Assembly (NCBI RefSeq): GCF_032884065.1 | Contig: NC_088866.1 | Coordinates: forward strand, 61,482,435-61,546,434 | Reading direction: 5' to 3' | Source: Artemia franciscana | Taxonomy: Eukaryota; Arthropoda; Branchiopoda; Anostraca; Artemiidae | DNA: 64,000 nt | Shown: positions 1 to 11,112 of the stretch, in pieces | How the letters are laid out: the number at the start of each line of letters is the position of its first letter | Position numbering within the stretch: position 1 is the first letter of the stretch | Translations under genes and position numbers: made by a program | Notes under the pieces: model-generated | Databases searched by the model: none | What the model saw: only the letters and a program-made list of their open reading frames with translations | What the model was told of the DNA's origin: nothing

Positions 1-789
1 TCCGTTGGTGGACTTTGTCATAACTCCAGCCAATCAAAACTATGATTCTTTTGCAATGAAGAATCTTAGTTTACCTAAATCTGTCAAGGTTAGGACTCAT
101 GCTTATCTATGCGCATTTGGGGCATAAAAACAAACATCAGATGGGATGAGGCTGTGAAAATGAACTTCCAAAATTGATCCGGGAGACGTATACCATTATT
201 ATTAATAATGATATACGTGACCAAGCATGCGCAAGACTGACAAGCAGGAGAGTGCTTCTCTAAGATTGGCCCGAAGAACAAACTCTCGTCTCAGGAGAAA
301 ATGAGAAACTGTGGATTAAAAATACACCTGCCGTAAGAAAAACGTCATTTAAACCATACATGAAAAATCCATAACGAAATGAAAATCTATTTCGAAAGTC
401 ACATTTAATTTGTTGACGGAAACCGAAGAAATTCGATAAACCCGAATTGAATTCTACAAAAACCACAATATTTGCCCAAAAAAAAATAACTGTTCAAACA
501 AACCATTGGAATAAAACAATATTTTCAAAGAAATGAAGAATAAAATTGAAAAGAATGTTTTGTAGAGTTTTCTAACTCCATAAGTTCATGCGGGTTAAAT
601 TATCCCATATAGGGGGTGGGGCATTAGAGGAATTTTCTGGGAAGGATTACGAAAACAAGAAAATGGCCGTTTTTAGGTCAAAATTTTTTATTCTACAAGA
701 ATTTTTTTCCCTTTTTTTAATGTGGCTACTTAGACTACAAAGTTGCCCCCAATGATCCATTTAATTTCAATTGAAAGGTGTATCCGACC
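1..789. other. No recognisable gene; probable intron of the 794-3288 gene
   Basis: This is AT-rich sequence lying 3' (on the minus strand) of a strong splice donor at 788-793, so it is most simply the start of an intron. A short open stretch of about 41 codons on the plus strand at 2-127 has no start codon and no recognised similarity. No RNA gene or repeat was identified. Confidence 0.5.
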
Positions 790-793
790 TTAC

Positions 794-3288
794 CTTGTAG
801 AAACCGCTTGCTTCCATTCAGAAGTGGGAAGCCTTGAACGAGAACATCTTTGATGTGTTTGTCCTACAACACTTCCAGTTAGCGTGGCTGCCGCGCTAAT
901 TAAAAGTGGAACAGCTAGTTTTGCAGTTGAAGCCCCAAAAAACCAAGAGGGGGATAAACGCTTGTCTCTTTTATTACAGTTCACACGAAGCAGTTGTTTA
1001 AAAACAGCTTCTTCACTTTCTTTATCACTTGATTCTACAGAGGAGCCAGTTTCTGATTTATCTAAAGAATTAATCCAAGCACTTTCTTGAGTTGGGGAAG
1101 CAGGAGGGGGGAAAGATTTACTTTTTAAACTTTTCAAGCTAATTCTGGGAACACTGAGTCTATGCATCCATTTTTGACTAGATCTTCTTTCTCTATTTTT
1201 GTATTCTTGCTTGTCGCGTTTTTCTGATTGGTTTGATTTACTACCTGTGCGTCCCAAAGAAAGGCTGGAACAAGATATTGAATGACCATGGTTACGTTGG
1301 TTTTTGAGATCACAGCTGCAAGCCGGTTTTCTCGGTGACGAACTCCAAGTTTCACTTCCACGTCGACCAAGCGACTGAAGGATGACATCAATTTGGTCAA
1401 CATGACTTATTTCTTCAGTATCTAAAGACCGGTAAATTGTTTTTCCAGCTTTAAGGGGCTCAAACAAAGAACACGCCTTTGCAATTGAAGGGAATAATTC
1501 GTCAAAATACGTCATATCAGGCGATGACTTTTTGATAGGAGCTGTTATTGAGTCTGCTTGAGATACTTCATTGTTAGGCAAACCAAGTTCCACGCTGTCG
1601 CAGGATTTGCTCATCCTTCTAACAGGCTTTTGGCAGTCATCAGTAACGAATGACACTCGTTTTTCTACATGATCAGTATTACGAGCGTCTATACTTTTTG
1701 TCTGTAGCATATCTTTTGTTTGTATTCTCACTGAACGATTTCTTTTAACAGTAGATGAGACAGATATATTTTCATTATTACGGCACTGAGACTGCTTTTC
1801 AGGGCAACTATCAAGATTCAAAAACAAATCAATTGGATTAATAATCTTCCCAATTGGTGATTTTACAACACTGACTTCAGATCTGGAATTAAGGTTAAAA
1901 CCCGAACTTGCTATATTGCATTTGAAAGTTGACGGACTTACAACAGATTCTAGATTTTTTGCAGGACTCCGAGCCAAATCCAATCGGTTTAATGAATATT
2001 GGCTGTATTCTCTAGAGCAAGTTAAAGGTCTTGCCGCACTTACAGTTGGCACAAGAGAGGGTTTAAGAGAACCGGATATGGGATTAACTTCAAGCCCATT
2101 AGAACAAAACATACTTTGAAAAGTGTCATTAGTTAAGCAGTCACTTTCTATGGGACCAAACGAGAGCGGTCTTTGAGTTGATGTTAATTTTGCATTTCTG
2201 TTTGGCTGTACTTTTGGCCTAATCAACTCTCCGGATTCTTGCCATATCTTAATAGAATCTTTTTGCTCATTTGCATCATAATTATTTAGAAATGCCTCGC
2301 TTTTTCTTTTTTGATAGAGAGCATAAGCCTCAGCTATAGATTCGTCTTCTTGTTTTCGTCTCCGCATTTCCTCTTCTTCATTATCATCACGCGACCTTGC
2401 ACTTTTCACTTTTCGCTTGGTTTCCTTTTTATCAGTTTCAGTGAAATTTGAACCGATCATAGCATCTCTGGAGAAGAGCCGACCGTCTGACATAGAATTT
2501 AGGGCAGCATAAGGCATGGTCAGGGAATCCTTTCTCCGTAACTTTAAATCAGAACGGAGCCTATCACGGAGTTCATTCGTCAAATTGGGCTCGTCTGAAC
2601 ATACTTGCGATTGACGATTCGTACAAGAGGACTTGTTAAGTCCAGATTTAAATTGAAGAGAATCAGTGGGGGTGTCAACTTCATCCTCACTTTGCAAACG
2701 TGCTGAAAAAACGTGAGAACTGCTCTTCAACTGTGACAACATTGGTCTTCGCTGACTAGGAGTTTCTGGTAATAGCCTACTCGATCTGGCTTTTGGTGTT
2801 GGCAGAACTCTCACTTTTTTTGATTTAGCAAGTTCAGGATTAGGTAGCTCGCGCCGAAGACTTCTTAAAGGACCCGCATCTAGCACAGACAGTTTTTTAT
2901 CGATAGTAAGAGGCGCTGAGCTGCTTCTTTCCGCCTCGATTTTCTCACTATAGTAGCCAAAGGATCCTGATGCAGTTTTAGGCATGTTTTCTAACGTCTT
3001 GTCACCTGGACTCCGTGATAGAGAAAGTGAACCACGTCTTGCTATGGGTAATTCACTGAAATACTCAATATCACACAAATCTTTATAGTTATTTGTTACA
3101 GCATTCTCCATTGATACTTCTTTTTCCGATTTCGTCAGCGACACAACACTCTTTAATATTGCTTTCAGACTGTTACGTCGCTCCATTTCCATATCTTTTA
3201 ATCTAGATGGTCCTAGGTCTGAATCAAAGCTGAAATTATCATAAAGTCCATGTTGATGCTTAGTACTATCACCTCGACTAAAGGACAT
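794..3288 (-). CDS. Large coding exon of an unrecognised Ser/Arg-rich, largely disordered protein
   Basis: About 830 codons are open in one frame from an ATG at 3286-3288. The protein is rich in Ser, Arg and Lys, with many RRxS-type basophilic kinase sites. Residues about 150-190 hold Pro-rich motifs (LPTP, LLPETP followed by RRP). Residues about 290-340 are highly charged and coiled-coil-like (EEEEMRRRKQ). Near the C-terminus a segment around LAVPLLISAAATLTGSVVG is hydrophobic enough to be a membrane or amphipathic helix. The stop directly overlaps a consensus splice donor: the minus strand reads CTACAAG/GTAAGG with the cut after 794, so the apparent stop lies in an intron and the real protein continues to the left. 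A pyrimidine-rich acceptor-like site ends at about 3300, just upstream of the ATG, so this may be the first coding exon after a 5' UTR exon. I do not recognise the family. LPxTPxxRRP-like motifs occur in several synaptic scaffold and channel tails, but this is too weak to name it. Confidence 0.8.
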
Positions 3289-3299
3289 AATACAAACAA

Positions 3300-5452
3300 C
3301 TACAGAAATAATAGTAAGGACACAATTTAGGGACGGAAAACACGAACTTTGAGTCCTTCACAAAATAGCTCCTTTTACCAAAAAGACTACTTAACTAACC
3401 GTCTTGATTTTAGAAACTAAGAACCAAATAGAGAAAATACCTTATACAGTTCCATATCGACCGATATCTAACCAGGACTCCTCATGCGCGATTCCCGAGA
3501 ACTCCGCGAAAGAGAAAAAAACAATCGCTGAAATAGTATCCATACTACCATCAACGACCATAGCAATCTGGAGAATATGAAACTACAATCCGTAAATTTT
3601 AGAATTGGTGGCCCTATGCACGTATAGATAACATTTATAGTCATTTTTATGCTTGGTATGAAACACACATTGCCATCTAAGGACGGCAAATTTGTGGTTT
3701 TTTTCGAATTTTTCAATAAAAAATACTAGAGAAAGGCCTTTTCCCATAAAAATACCCTCAAAAAGATAATTTCCAAAAAATTGACGGGGAAAAATCTAGG
3801 AGAGGGCAGCTCCCCCAACTGAAACCCCTGCACAAATACTTGATTTTTATTTTGCTTTTTTGATTTTTGTTGTTTTATTTTATTTTTTTTACAGAAACAA
3901 AAGAAAATAACAAATTGCTTTATAAATTTCAACTGAGCCAAAGGGTTGTTGTAGAAAATCTTGATATTCTTAATTTTGAGGATAATTGTAAATTTTATAC
4001 AGTAGGATTTGTAAATCTTCGTTTATAAGGCGCAAGATTTTTTAGGTTTCATTTATTTTGATTAAGCACAGGCGACGGACCTCAAATACCGTTTTTTGCC
4101 TGAAATAAATGGGACCCACGAAAGAGTTACAATGGTTTACTGATCGGCTCGAAACATACATCAAGTCCTTGGGCGAAATGGACCCCAACGCAAGAGGAAA
4201 AAGAGAAAACATTGAGCCTCCTCCCCATGAAAAAAACCTGGCCTGTCTAGGGCCAGCACCCTTTTTTACCGTCAAAAATAGACCCATGTCGTTGACTTTC
4301 TCGGTCACTTTGCATGGAAGCGGTTGTTAAAGCGGATCGGGAGGCGGTTCTTTAGAATATAAATCAAAATTTTTATTGTGCTTTTTAAGGACAAAACTTT
4401 TCCACTGGAAGAGTGTCATACTCCGTTTCCAAGTTATTTTTGCTACCCCCCTTCCCTCTTAATGCCCACGTTACTGGATCAAAACTGTGAGAAACCAATT
4501 TTGTTCACAAACATCCGTAAGTGTAAATGTATGCATCTAGGGTCGACATCACTCCAGCAGCTTCAGGGACAACGGCCCTAAATTGCAAAAATTGGCCATT
4601 GCTCAAAGATGAGTTTGGTTCCTGGATGAGCTAGGAGCCCTAGAGATGGTTCGCGAGCCATCGCGAACCGATAGAAGCGAAGGAAGTACCTGAATAAATC
4701 AAAAGACGGTATGTGCAACCTAGTTTTCAAATTGTCTATGATGTCTCCGGAAAGGCTTGGAGGATTGATTTGAAGCATCCAGTGTATTGGGTGCGAGGTG
4801 GAGTGAGGTTAAGTGGATTTTAGATTTTGACACGAGGGAAGGGTGAGAAGTGCATCAAAATAGCATATAATACATTGGGATAGCCAGCTAAATATCGACA
4901 GAGTGACGAAATTCCATAATACAGAAATTCATATGCATAATTTTATCGAACATAAAGATGGAAAGATACTGGTATGGACGAATAGATGAAGCGAAAAACA
5001 AACCGAAATTAACAGAATTTAAAAATAGTCAAGAATAAAACTGAAAAAAATCAGAAATTACCATAAATAACGATGGTGCTACCACCCCTCTAAATATTCT
5101 AAAGGACAGAGTTTCAATTGCGCTTCAATGAAAACAATATATATTTTAAACAGTCTTTTTTGTAATTAATATCATTGAGAAATTAAAATTACTGCGACGT
5201 CCAAAAATTAATATCATTATATTTTAAACAAAGAATCTTCTGTCATTGGTTCTTTCCAGTAATATTGATTGCTATTTTGTTTATTCTTCTTCTTCTTTTT
5301 TTGTCGATGACTTGAAAATATGTACCCCAGTAATCAAAGTGCATATTCTTTCAGAAAAACACAGATGACGCTGTAGCGTTTGGGGGAATGGTAGCACACC
5401 CATATTATAGTTATCACCATGGGCAAACATATTCAACATGGGGCTGATGGGC
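3300..5452. other. No gene recognised
   Basis: The only open frames are short, overlap on both strands, and have no recognisable protein similarity. It contains A/T-rich and poly-pyrimidine stretches. It is probably upstream or 5' UTR/intron sequence of the minus-strand gene at 794-3288. Confidence 0.45.
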
Positions 5453-5602
5453 AGAAGACCCTTTCTAGGTAACAGTGAAAGAGTAAGCCCCTCAAACGAT
5501 AACCCTTTTAACGGTGAAAGGGTAAGCCTTTAAAAGGGTAACCAACTCAAATGATTACCCTTTTGAGTTACCCTGTCACTGTTACCTATAAAGGGTCTTC
5601 TT
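5453..5602. repeat. Short terminal-inverted-repeat hairpin element (MITE-like)
   Basis: About 150 bp begin with AGAAGACCCTTT-TAGGTAACAGTGA and end with its reverse complement (5574-5602), giving about 25 bp of near-perfect terminal inverted repeat. The inside repeats smaller inverted blocks around AAGGGTAA and TTACCCTTTT, so the whole can fold into a nested hairpin. No coding capacity. I have no family name for it and see only one copy in the window. Confidence 0.6.
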
Positions 5603-5644
5603 ATTTGAGTTCTAGTGTTTGTTTTAAGATTTGGTTTTTATATT

Positions 5645-5760
5645 GTCCTTCCGACTTTTATCTTTATTTTTATTCTGCACTGAGGATGGTCAAGCGAAGG
5701 TTTCGATAGAAATATTTTCATAGCTGTCTTCTACATTTCACTGGCTGTTAAAATCCTCGT
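5645..5760 (+). repeat. Dispersed repeat R8, copy 1
   Basis: This segment, centred on CTGCACTGAGGATGGTCAAG, is similar to segments at about 57475-57600 (plus) and 56350-56530 (minus). The copies are diverged and share the block: ACTTTTAT-rich lead, GCACTGAGGATGG-like core, then a pyrimidine-rich tail. It is probably the 3' part of an old interspersed element; no class could be assigned. Confidence 0.45.
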
Positions 5761-6228
5761 TTTCTCTTCTTTAAAATTTTCTCGTCTATAATTCAAGGAA
5801 ACCTGATCATCTTGCTCATGGCAATCAAACTTAATTTAAAAGAAAGCATCATTATTGGGATAAACTGAGGAGGGGGAGGCCAAAACTTCCCTATTGAGGT
5901 CAAAAATGCAGAGCACCGCTGATTACACATTTTCAAAGAAACAGAGGTCGATGTTTACCCCCACCCCACCCCGTGAAATACCCCTCACGTGGAAAATAAC
6001 CCCGCGAAAATATTCCCGTGCAAAATAACACTTTCCAAATCTGAGAATTTTATTTGAGTTTTGTTTTCTTTTTTCGCAGGGGGAAGGAAATTTGGTACTT
6101 GTCTATTATACGCCACTCACTCAAGTTTACGCTGTAAAACTCGAGAACAAACAGGTTTCTTCGTTTGTTTATTTCAGCTTAGCATGAGACAAGACTAAGA
6201 CATGTGACAGAATAGATGGGAAATATAT

Positions 6229-6402
6229 AATTTGGGCTATATATTTGCACATAAGGGGAGGAAATTATTTGGACAGTTTGAAGCCAGAAAACAATTCTTA
6301 CTTCATAATATGTAGAATAATTGTACCAAACACATCTTACATAAATGGCCCGCTACACTTTACCCCCCCCCCCCCTAAAGTGCAAATATATAGCCCAAAT
6401 TT
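6229..6402. repeat. R2 terminal-inverted-repeat element, copy 1
   Basis: It starts AATTTGGGCTATATATTTGC followed by ACAT-AGGGG and ends with the mirror CCCC-TAAAGTGCAAATATATAGCCCAAATT. The inner part includes ATTTGGACAG...GAAAACAATTCTTACTTCAT. The same design recurs at 6435-6609, 7340-7455 (partial), 41911-42094, 43064-43172 and 43451-43590, and as the core of the R3 elements. It is non-coding, about 110-195 bp, and MITE-like. Confidence 0.7.
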
Positions 6403-6434
6403 TCTCGGGAATGCAAATTAAGATAATTAATTAA

Positions 6435-6609
6435 GGTAATATAATTGCACACTAGGAGGGGCGGGTTAAAGTATTTGGACAGTGTGAAGATAGAAAACAA
6501 TTCTTACTTCATGATTTGCAGAATAATTGTACCTAACACATTTTGCATGCAGACCTGCTACACCTTAACCCCCCCCCCCCCCCTAATGGGCAAATATATA
6601 GTTCAAATT
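6435..6609. repeat. R2 terminal-inverted-repeat element, copy 2
   Basis: Same inner sequence as the copy 30 bp to its left (GACAGTGTGAAGATAGAAAAC, then TTCTTACTTCATGATTTGC). It ends with a C-run followed by TAATGGGCAAATATATAG. It is in the same orientation as its neighbour, so the two form a near-tandem pair. Confidence 0.65.
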
Positions 6610-6871
6610 AGTTTCTAAAGTAACGAAGAAATTAAGTAAGAAACCGGTTTTTTGTCGAATTTTACACATGGTAAGCTTGATTGAGCTTAAGGATAATAGA
6701 TTAGACATATTTATTAACAAATGAACTAACCTCCTTCTTTTACAATCCTAATAAGGGGGGAAGTAATACCAGGTTTGCTTCTCACTCAAATGATCTATCT
6801 GTCTTGGCTTTTTCTACAATTAACCATGACCTGATGCCCACAACTATTCCATTTTAATTCAAAAATCAACA

Positions 6872-7276
6872 AAAATAAAAAAAACAAGTTTTTTCAATTG
6901 AAAGTAAGGAGCAACATCAAAACTTAAAACGAAGAGAAATTATTCCGAATAAGAGAGGAGTTGCCCCTTCCAGAAGACCGTGCTCTTTACGCTAAACTTT
7001 CGACTTTTGTCCTAATTCTTAAGAATAATTCTTGTAACACAATATCCGCTTAATTGGAATAATATGCTTTGTTTTAAAATTCAAAAAAAAAAATTAGCGT
7101 AAATAGCGAGGTCTTGAGGAGGCAACCCCTTTCATATATATAATAATTTCTGTTCATTTTAAGTTTTGATGTCGCTCCTTAGTTTCAGTCGAAAAAACTT
7201 GTTTGTTTTTAAATTTAATTTCTGTTCGTTTTTAAATAATACCGCGAAATCCGGCTCTCTCTCCATGAAAAATTCC
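6872..7276 (+). repeat. R1 element, partial copy F (first palindrome only)
   Basis: It begins AAAAACAAGTTTTTTCAATTG, then GAAAGTAAGGAGC, and includes the mirrored arm ending ATGTCGCTCCTTAGTTTCAG at about 7170-7190. This is the left palindrome of the R1 family, more diverged than the other copies, followed by a short piece of the next module. The distal two-thirds of the family consensus are missing. Confidence 0.65.
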
Positions 7277-7753
7277 GGTATTTATTAATTAAACACCACT
7301 CTCTGAAGTTTACGATGGGTAAAACTCGAGGTCTGCATGCAAAATGTGTTAGGTACAATTCTTCTGCGTGTTATGAACTAAGAATTGTTTTCTGACTTGC
7401 TGTCCAAATACTTCACATCCCCCCTTATGGCAAATATATAGCCCAAATTATATATTTCCAATCTATTCTGTCAGCTTGAGTGAGTGGCGTATAATAGACA
7501 AGTACCGAAATTCCTTCCCTCTACGGAAAATAAAAGAACAAAACTCAAATAAAATTTCCAATTTTGGAATGCCTTATTTCCTACGGAGGGGTATTTTCCA
7601 GGGGGTAAAAGCCGGGGGCTAAGTGCTTAGAACCAAAGAAACTTTTCTCTTGTTGACAAAATTTTCAGAGGTTAGCGATGATTACAAAATTACTGCTAAA
7701 ATGGTAAAAATCGTTAGAGACTAAGGGTGCGTTCCAGGACATAATTATCCTTA

Positions 7754-8072
7754 AGGTACTTGTTAATTAAACAAAACACAGTCGAGAAGTTTACTGAGGG
7801 TAAGACTTGAGAAAACCTTTTTCCTAGAACCAAATGACGGGTGACAGAATGCATTGGACTTGTATAATTTGAGATATATTAGGGGGGAGGGCACATTGGG
7901 GAGAGGTAGGTTAGGGGCGTTTCCCAAATACTATAGCCCCACCCTCATGATGTGCAATATATCCCAAATATATTATTATATAAACTAAAGGTTATGTGAA
8001 GGTTATATTTCATTAGGATTAACCCAACTTCACTTCTTGGATGTGTTTCGTTTAATTAACAAGTCCCATCCG
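7754..8072. repeat. R3 terminal-inverted-repeat element, copy 1
   Basis: The left end GGTACTTGTTAATTAAAC followed by AAAACACA and the right end CGTTTAATTAACAAGTCCC are inverted copies over about 30 bp. Between them is an R2-like palindromic core (about 7869-7975: TATATTAGGGGGG mirrored by a C-rich block and CAATATATCCCAAAT). The segment GTGAAGGTTATATTTCATTA and what follows is shared almost exactly with the second copy at 19618-19936. No coding potential. Confidence 0.65.
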
Positions 8073-8149
8073 TAATTATGATCAATTACATATTATTATT
8101 TGCATTTCGAAATACCAGATATTGAAACATTTAGGCTATTCTTGATATT

Positions 8150-9308
8150 AATTAAATAAAAAGTTTTAAAAAACAAGTTTTTTTAGCTGAAAGAAAGGAG
8201 CGACGTTAAAACTTAAAACGAACAGAAATTACTTCGTATATGAAAGGGGCTGCTTCCTCATCAACGCCCCGCTTTTTACACTAAAGTTTGACTCTTTCTC
8301 TCAACTCTTCTTTTTAAAACAGTAAAAAACTTTAGCGTAGAGAGGGGGGCGTTGATGAGGAAGCAGCCCCTTTCATATACGAAATAATTTCTGTTCGTTT
8401 TAAGTTTTAATGCTGCTCCTTACTTCCAGTTGAAAAAACTTTTTCATATTTATTTTTTCAGTGTGTTTTTTAAATAATGCTAGAAAATCCTGTGCTCCCT
8501 TCATGGAAATTTTCTTCCCCCATGACAAATTCCTCCATGGAAAGTTCCCCCAACATGCCCCCCTCTTGTCAACCCCTTCCCCAACCGAAAAATCCCCCTG
8601 AAAAACGTATGTACACTTCCCAATAACCATTACTATATGTAAGCACTGGTCAAAGTTTGTAACTTGTAGCCCCTCCCACGGGGACTGTGGGGGAGTAAGT
8701 CGTTCCCAAATACATAGTTATAAGGTTTTTCGACTACGCTGAATAAAAAGGCTGTCTTAGAATTTTTATCCGTTGACTTTGAAAAAACAATTAGCGTGGG
8801 AGGGGGCCTAGGTGCCTCCAGTTTTTTTGGTCACTTAAAAAGGACACTAGAACTTTTTATTTCCGTTAGAATGAGCCCTCTTGCAATAATCTAGGACAAG
8901 AGGGTCGATACGATCACCCCTGGGAAAAAAACAAAAAAAAACAAATAAACACGCATCCGTGATCTGCCTTCTGGCAAAAAATACAAAATTCCAGATTTTT
9001 GTAGATAACAGCTTGAAACTTCTACAATAGGGTTCTCTGATACGCTGAATCTGATGGTGTAATTTTCGTTAAGATTCTATGACTTTTAGGGGGTGTTTCC
9101 CCCATTTTCTAAAATAAGGCAAATTTTCTCAGGCTTGTAACTTTCGATGGGTAAGACTAAACTTGATGAAACTTATATATTTAAAATCAGCATTAAAATG
9201 AGATTCTTTTGATGTAGCTATTGGTATAAAAATTCCATTTTTTTAGAGTTTTGGTCACTAATGAGCCGGGTCGCTCCTTACTGCAGTTCGTTACCACGAA
9301 CTGTTTGA
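8150..9308 (+). repeat. R1 element, internally deleted copy A
   Basis: It starts at TTAAATAAAAAGTTTT, then AACAAGTTTTTTTAGCTGAA, has the first near-perfect palindrome (about 8170-8430), then jumps into the distal module (TTCATGGAAATTTTCTTCCC onward) and ends with the family terminus GGGTCGCTCC...CAGTTCG-TTACCA-CGAACTGTTTG. About 530 bp of the middle module present in copies C and E are missing. The junction falls in the shared block TAATTTCTGTTCGTTTTAAG, consistent with deletion by recombination between internal repeats. Confidence 0.8.
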
Positions 9309-10161
9309 AAGCGCAAAAATTACTAAAATGTTAGGTTCTTTGGCTTATTGTGAGCAAATAAGGGGTAGAATGGGGCAAAATTAACGGGTATGAGCTATTT
9401 TAGGTGAAAGTAATGACAACTGATTAATTATAATTAATAATAACTGGCAACTCAGTCACACGCTAAAGCTCTTGTGTTGGTAGCAAAAACATGACTTAGT
9501 ACCCTTAGACTCCACTAACTACTACTCTACTCCCACTACTATTACTCTACTAATCCTAGGCCACTTAGTACCCTAACGCTTAGAGGGTCAGATTTAGTGA
9601 AAATAAATAAGCTACTTAAGTATTACACGAAAAATACTCGAAAAGTGAAGTTTGGTTAATGATAATGAAATAAAACAAACAAAAATATAATGAAAATATA
9701 ATACTCTTAAAGCAAAATCGTGAAAACTACAACAAAGAATTATGGAAGGGAGGCCGCCCACAGCACATTATATTAAAATGTAACCTAAACTAAACTAACC
9801 TAACCAAAATACCAACTAAATATCTAATTAAAATATAGCTACTATGTATTTTCCCAGCGAGCCGAAGCTAATTGTCTTGTAATATCCCCGTGAAAAGCGG
9901 GTAATGTCTCATGTTCGCGATCCGAATTCTCGAATGTTTCTTGTATACTACTTAAGTAACATAAATAAACCCCCACAGCGATCGACGAAATGCTATTTTT
10001 GATAAATCTTCAGAAAATTAAATACTTTACCGGCATCATAGCCTTATATGTGACACGCATTTCTTGTGTTTTCAAGTCTCAGGAGGAGGGGGAATATCCC
10101 TACGGCTTACCCAAAACTGCAGAAGTAGTCACCATAAACCGATTATTTTTAAGAATAATAC
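9309..10161. other. No gene recognised
   Basis: A/T-rich sequence with a short CTACTAC-rich patch at about 9500-9550. No coding similarity or structured RNA was recognised. If the minus-strand candidate exon at 10162-10463 is real, this is its downstream intron. Confidence 0.4.
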
Positions 10162-10463
10162 CTGACTTTCTGTTGATGAGATGCATAGCACTGCTTAAGT
10201 CGCTCATTGAAAGGAAAGAGTTCCTTCAAGCACTTCCTCTTTCCAAAGTCTTTTCTACTAATATGAACTAACACTTCAGACACCAAAATTGTTTTCGTAT
10301 GCACTCGCTTGGCAGATAAACTACGAGAACTATGACGATGATACGCACCAGACTCATTCAAAAATTCAACAAGAAATATAACTGAAAAAATCACGCAACC
10401 AATTAAAATTACTAAAAATAGATGAAGCCAGGTGGACGGTAAATGTTGAAGATGAAAGCTCAT
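10162..10463 (-). CDS. Candidate first coding exon with one membrane helix, unrecognised
   Basis: From an ATG at 10461-10463, 100 codons are open and end at a donor-like CAG/GTATTA (cut after 10162). The peptide starts MSFHLQHLPSTW and has one strong hydrophobic helix (LHLFLVILIGCVIFSVIFLV, residues about 13-32), then a basic, Ser-rich stretch (HRHSSRSLSAKR). This is the layout of a signal-anchored type II membrane protein with a long lumenal part still to come. The context of the ATG is weak (T at -3), the upstream frame stays open without a start, and no family is recognised. It could be a chance open frame. No partner exon was found. Confidence 0.28.
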
Positions 10464-10944
10464 TGAGACAACAACTTTCACTGAGCATATACAGTTCCAT
10501 TCAATGTCCACTTTATACAGGATCTCTATCAGCCCAGGTCCAATCCAATTTTAGCGCCAGTCAGGTGATTAGCTTTTCTATCAAATTTTCTAGCAAATTT
10601 TTCAAGATTACTACATCATGGTTCATTAATATCAAAATTAGAATCAAGCCTATGTTTTTTTTTGCGTTATAAATAATTACCAATAATGTAGGACATTTGT
10701 TGTCAACCTCTTTTTAGCTGTCTTCTCTTTAGTCTTGTACCATGGTTTATACAGATGGTGAATTTTTATTTGATCAAATGAAAAAAAATAATCGGATATT
10801 GGCAAGAAATCATGACCATCCATACACATAGAGGGGTCATATACGCCCCAGCATTGATCTAATGAGCAAAAAAAACATTAACTAGAAATTTCTGGCCCAC
10901 AAATATACTATGCTTCGGAGCTCCCATCCGCTAAAAACAAGACC

Positions 10945-11112
10945 CATATCCAAGTTCGTATCCAGAGGCTTAGGGGGTTTCCCCCCCCCTAAATCTCTGC
11001 CCAAATTATAAAGAGCAATAAGACTGTATATAAACAGAAAAATTTATGCGTTTTAAAAGTTTCTCTGTACCCCCCCCCCTGAACATAAATCTTCGATAAG
11101 ACACTGCCCATA
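10945..11112. repeat. Dispersed repeat R6, copy 1
   Basis: The segment from GTATCCAGAGGCTTAGGGGG through a C-run, an A/T-rich middle, then a second C-run with CTGAACATAAATC-TCGATA and CACTGCCCATATACAA, is similar to 28556-28740. The paired G-run and C-runs give it an inverted-repeat feel, but the ends are not clear. Non-coding. Confidence 0.45.

Larger units (their letters stand above)
5985..7620. repeat. Large inverted-repeat (foldback) element of about 1.6 kb
   Basis: The left arm (about 5985-6245) and right arm (about 7435-7620) are inverted copies. The best-conserved part starts GGTACTTGTCTATTATACGC at about 6093 and is mirrored at about 7474-7507 with at least 30 matching bases. The similarity continues outward through an A/T-rich stretch (TTTTATTTGAGTTTTG) and inward through the R2-like block with AATTTGGGCTATATATTTGC. 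The middle carries a second R2 copy (6435-6609) and a partial R1 copy (6872-7276), so it is a nested insertion site. No transposase was found. Confidence 0.65.

Noticed and set aside
2-127. A 41-codon plus-strand open stretch at the left edge (PLVDFVITPANQNYD)
   Set aside because: No start, no splice acceptor and no recognised similarity; it overlaps the presumed intron of the minus-strand gene.
8400-8630. Open frames on both strands that recur at 22081-22405, 34608-34847 and 58976-59298
   Set aside because: They recur because they are the same part of the R1 repeat (distal module). Lengths and starts differ between copies and there is no sign of selection on a protein.
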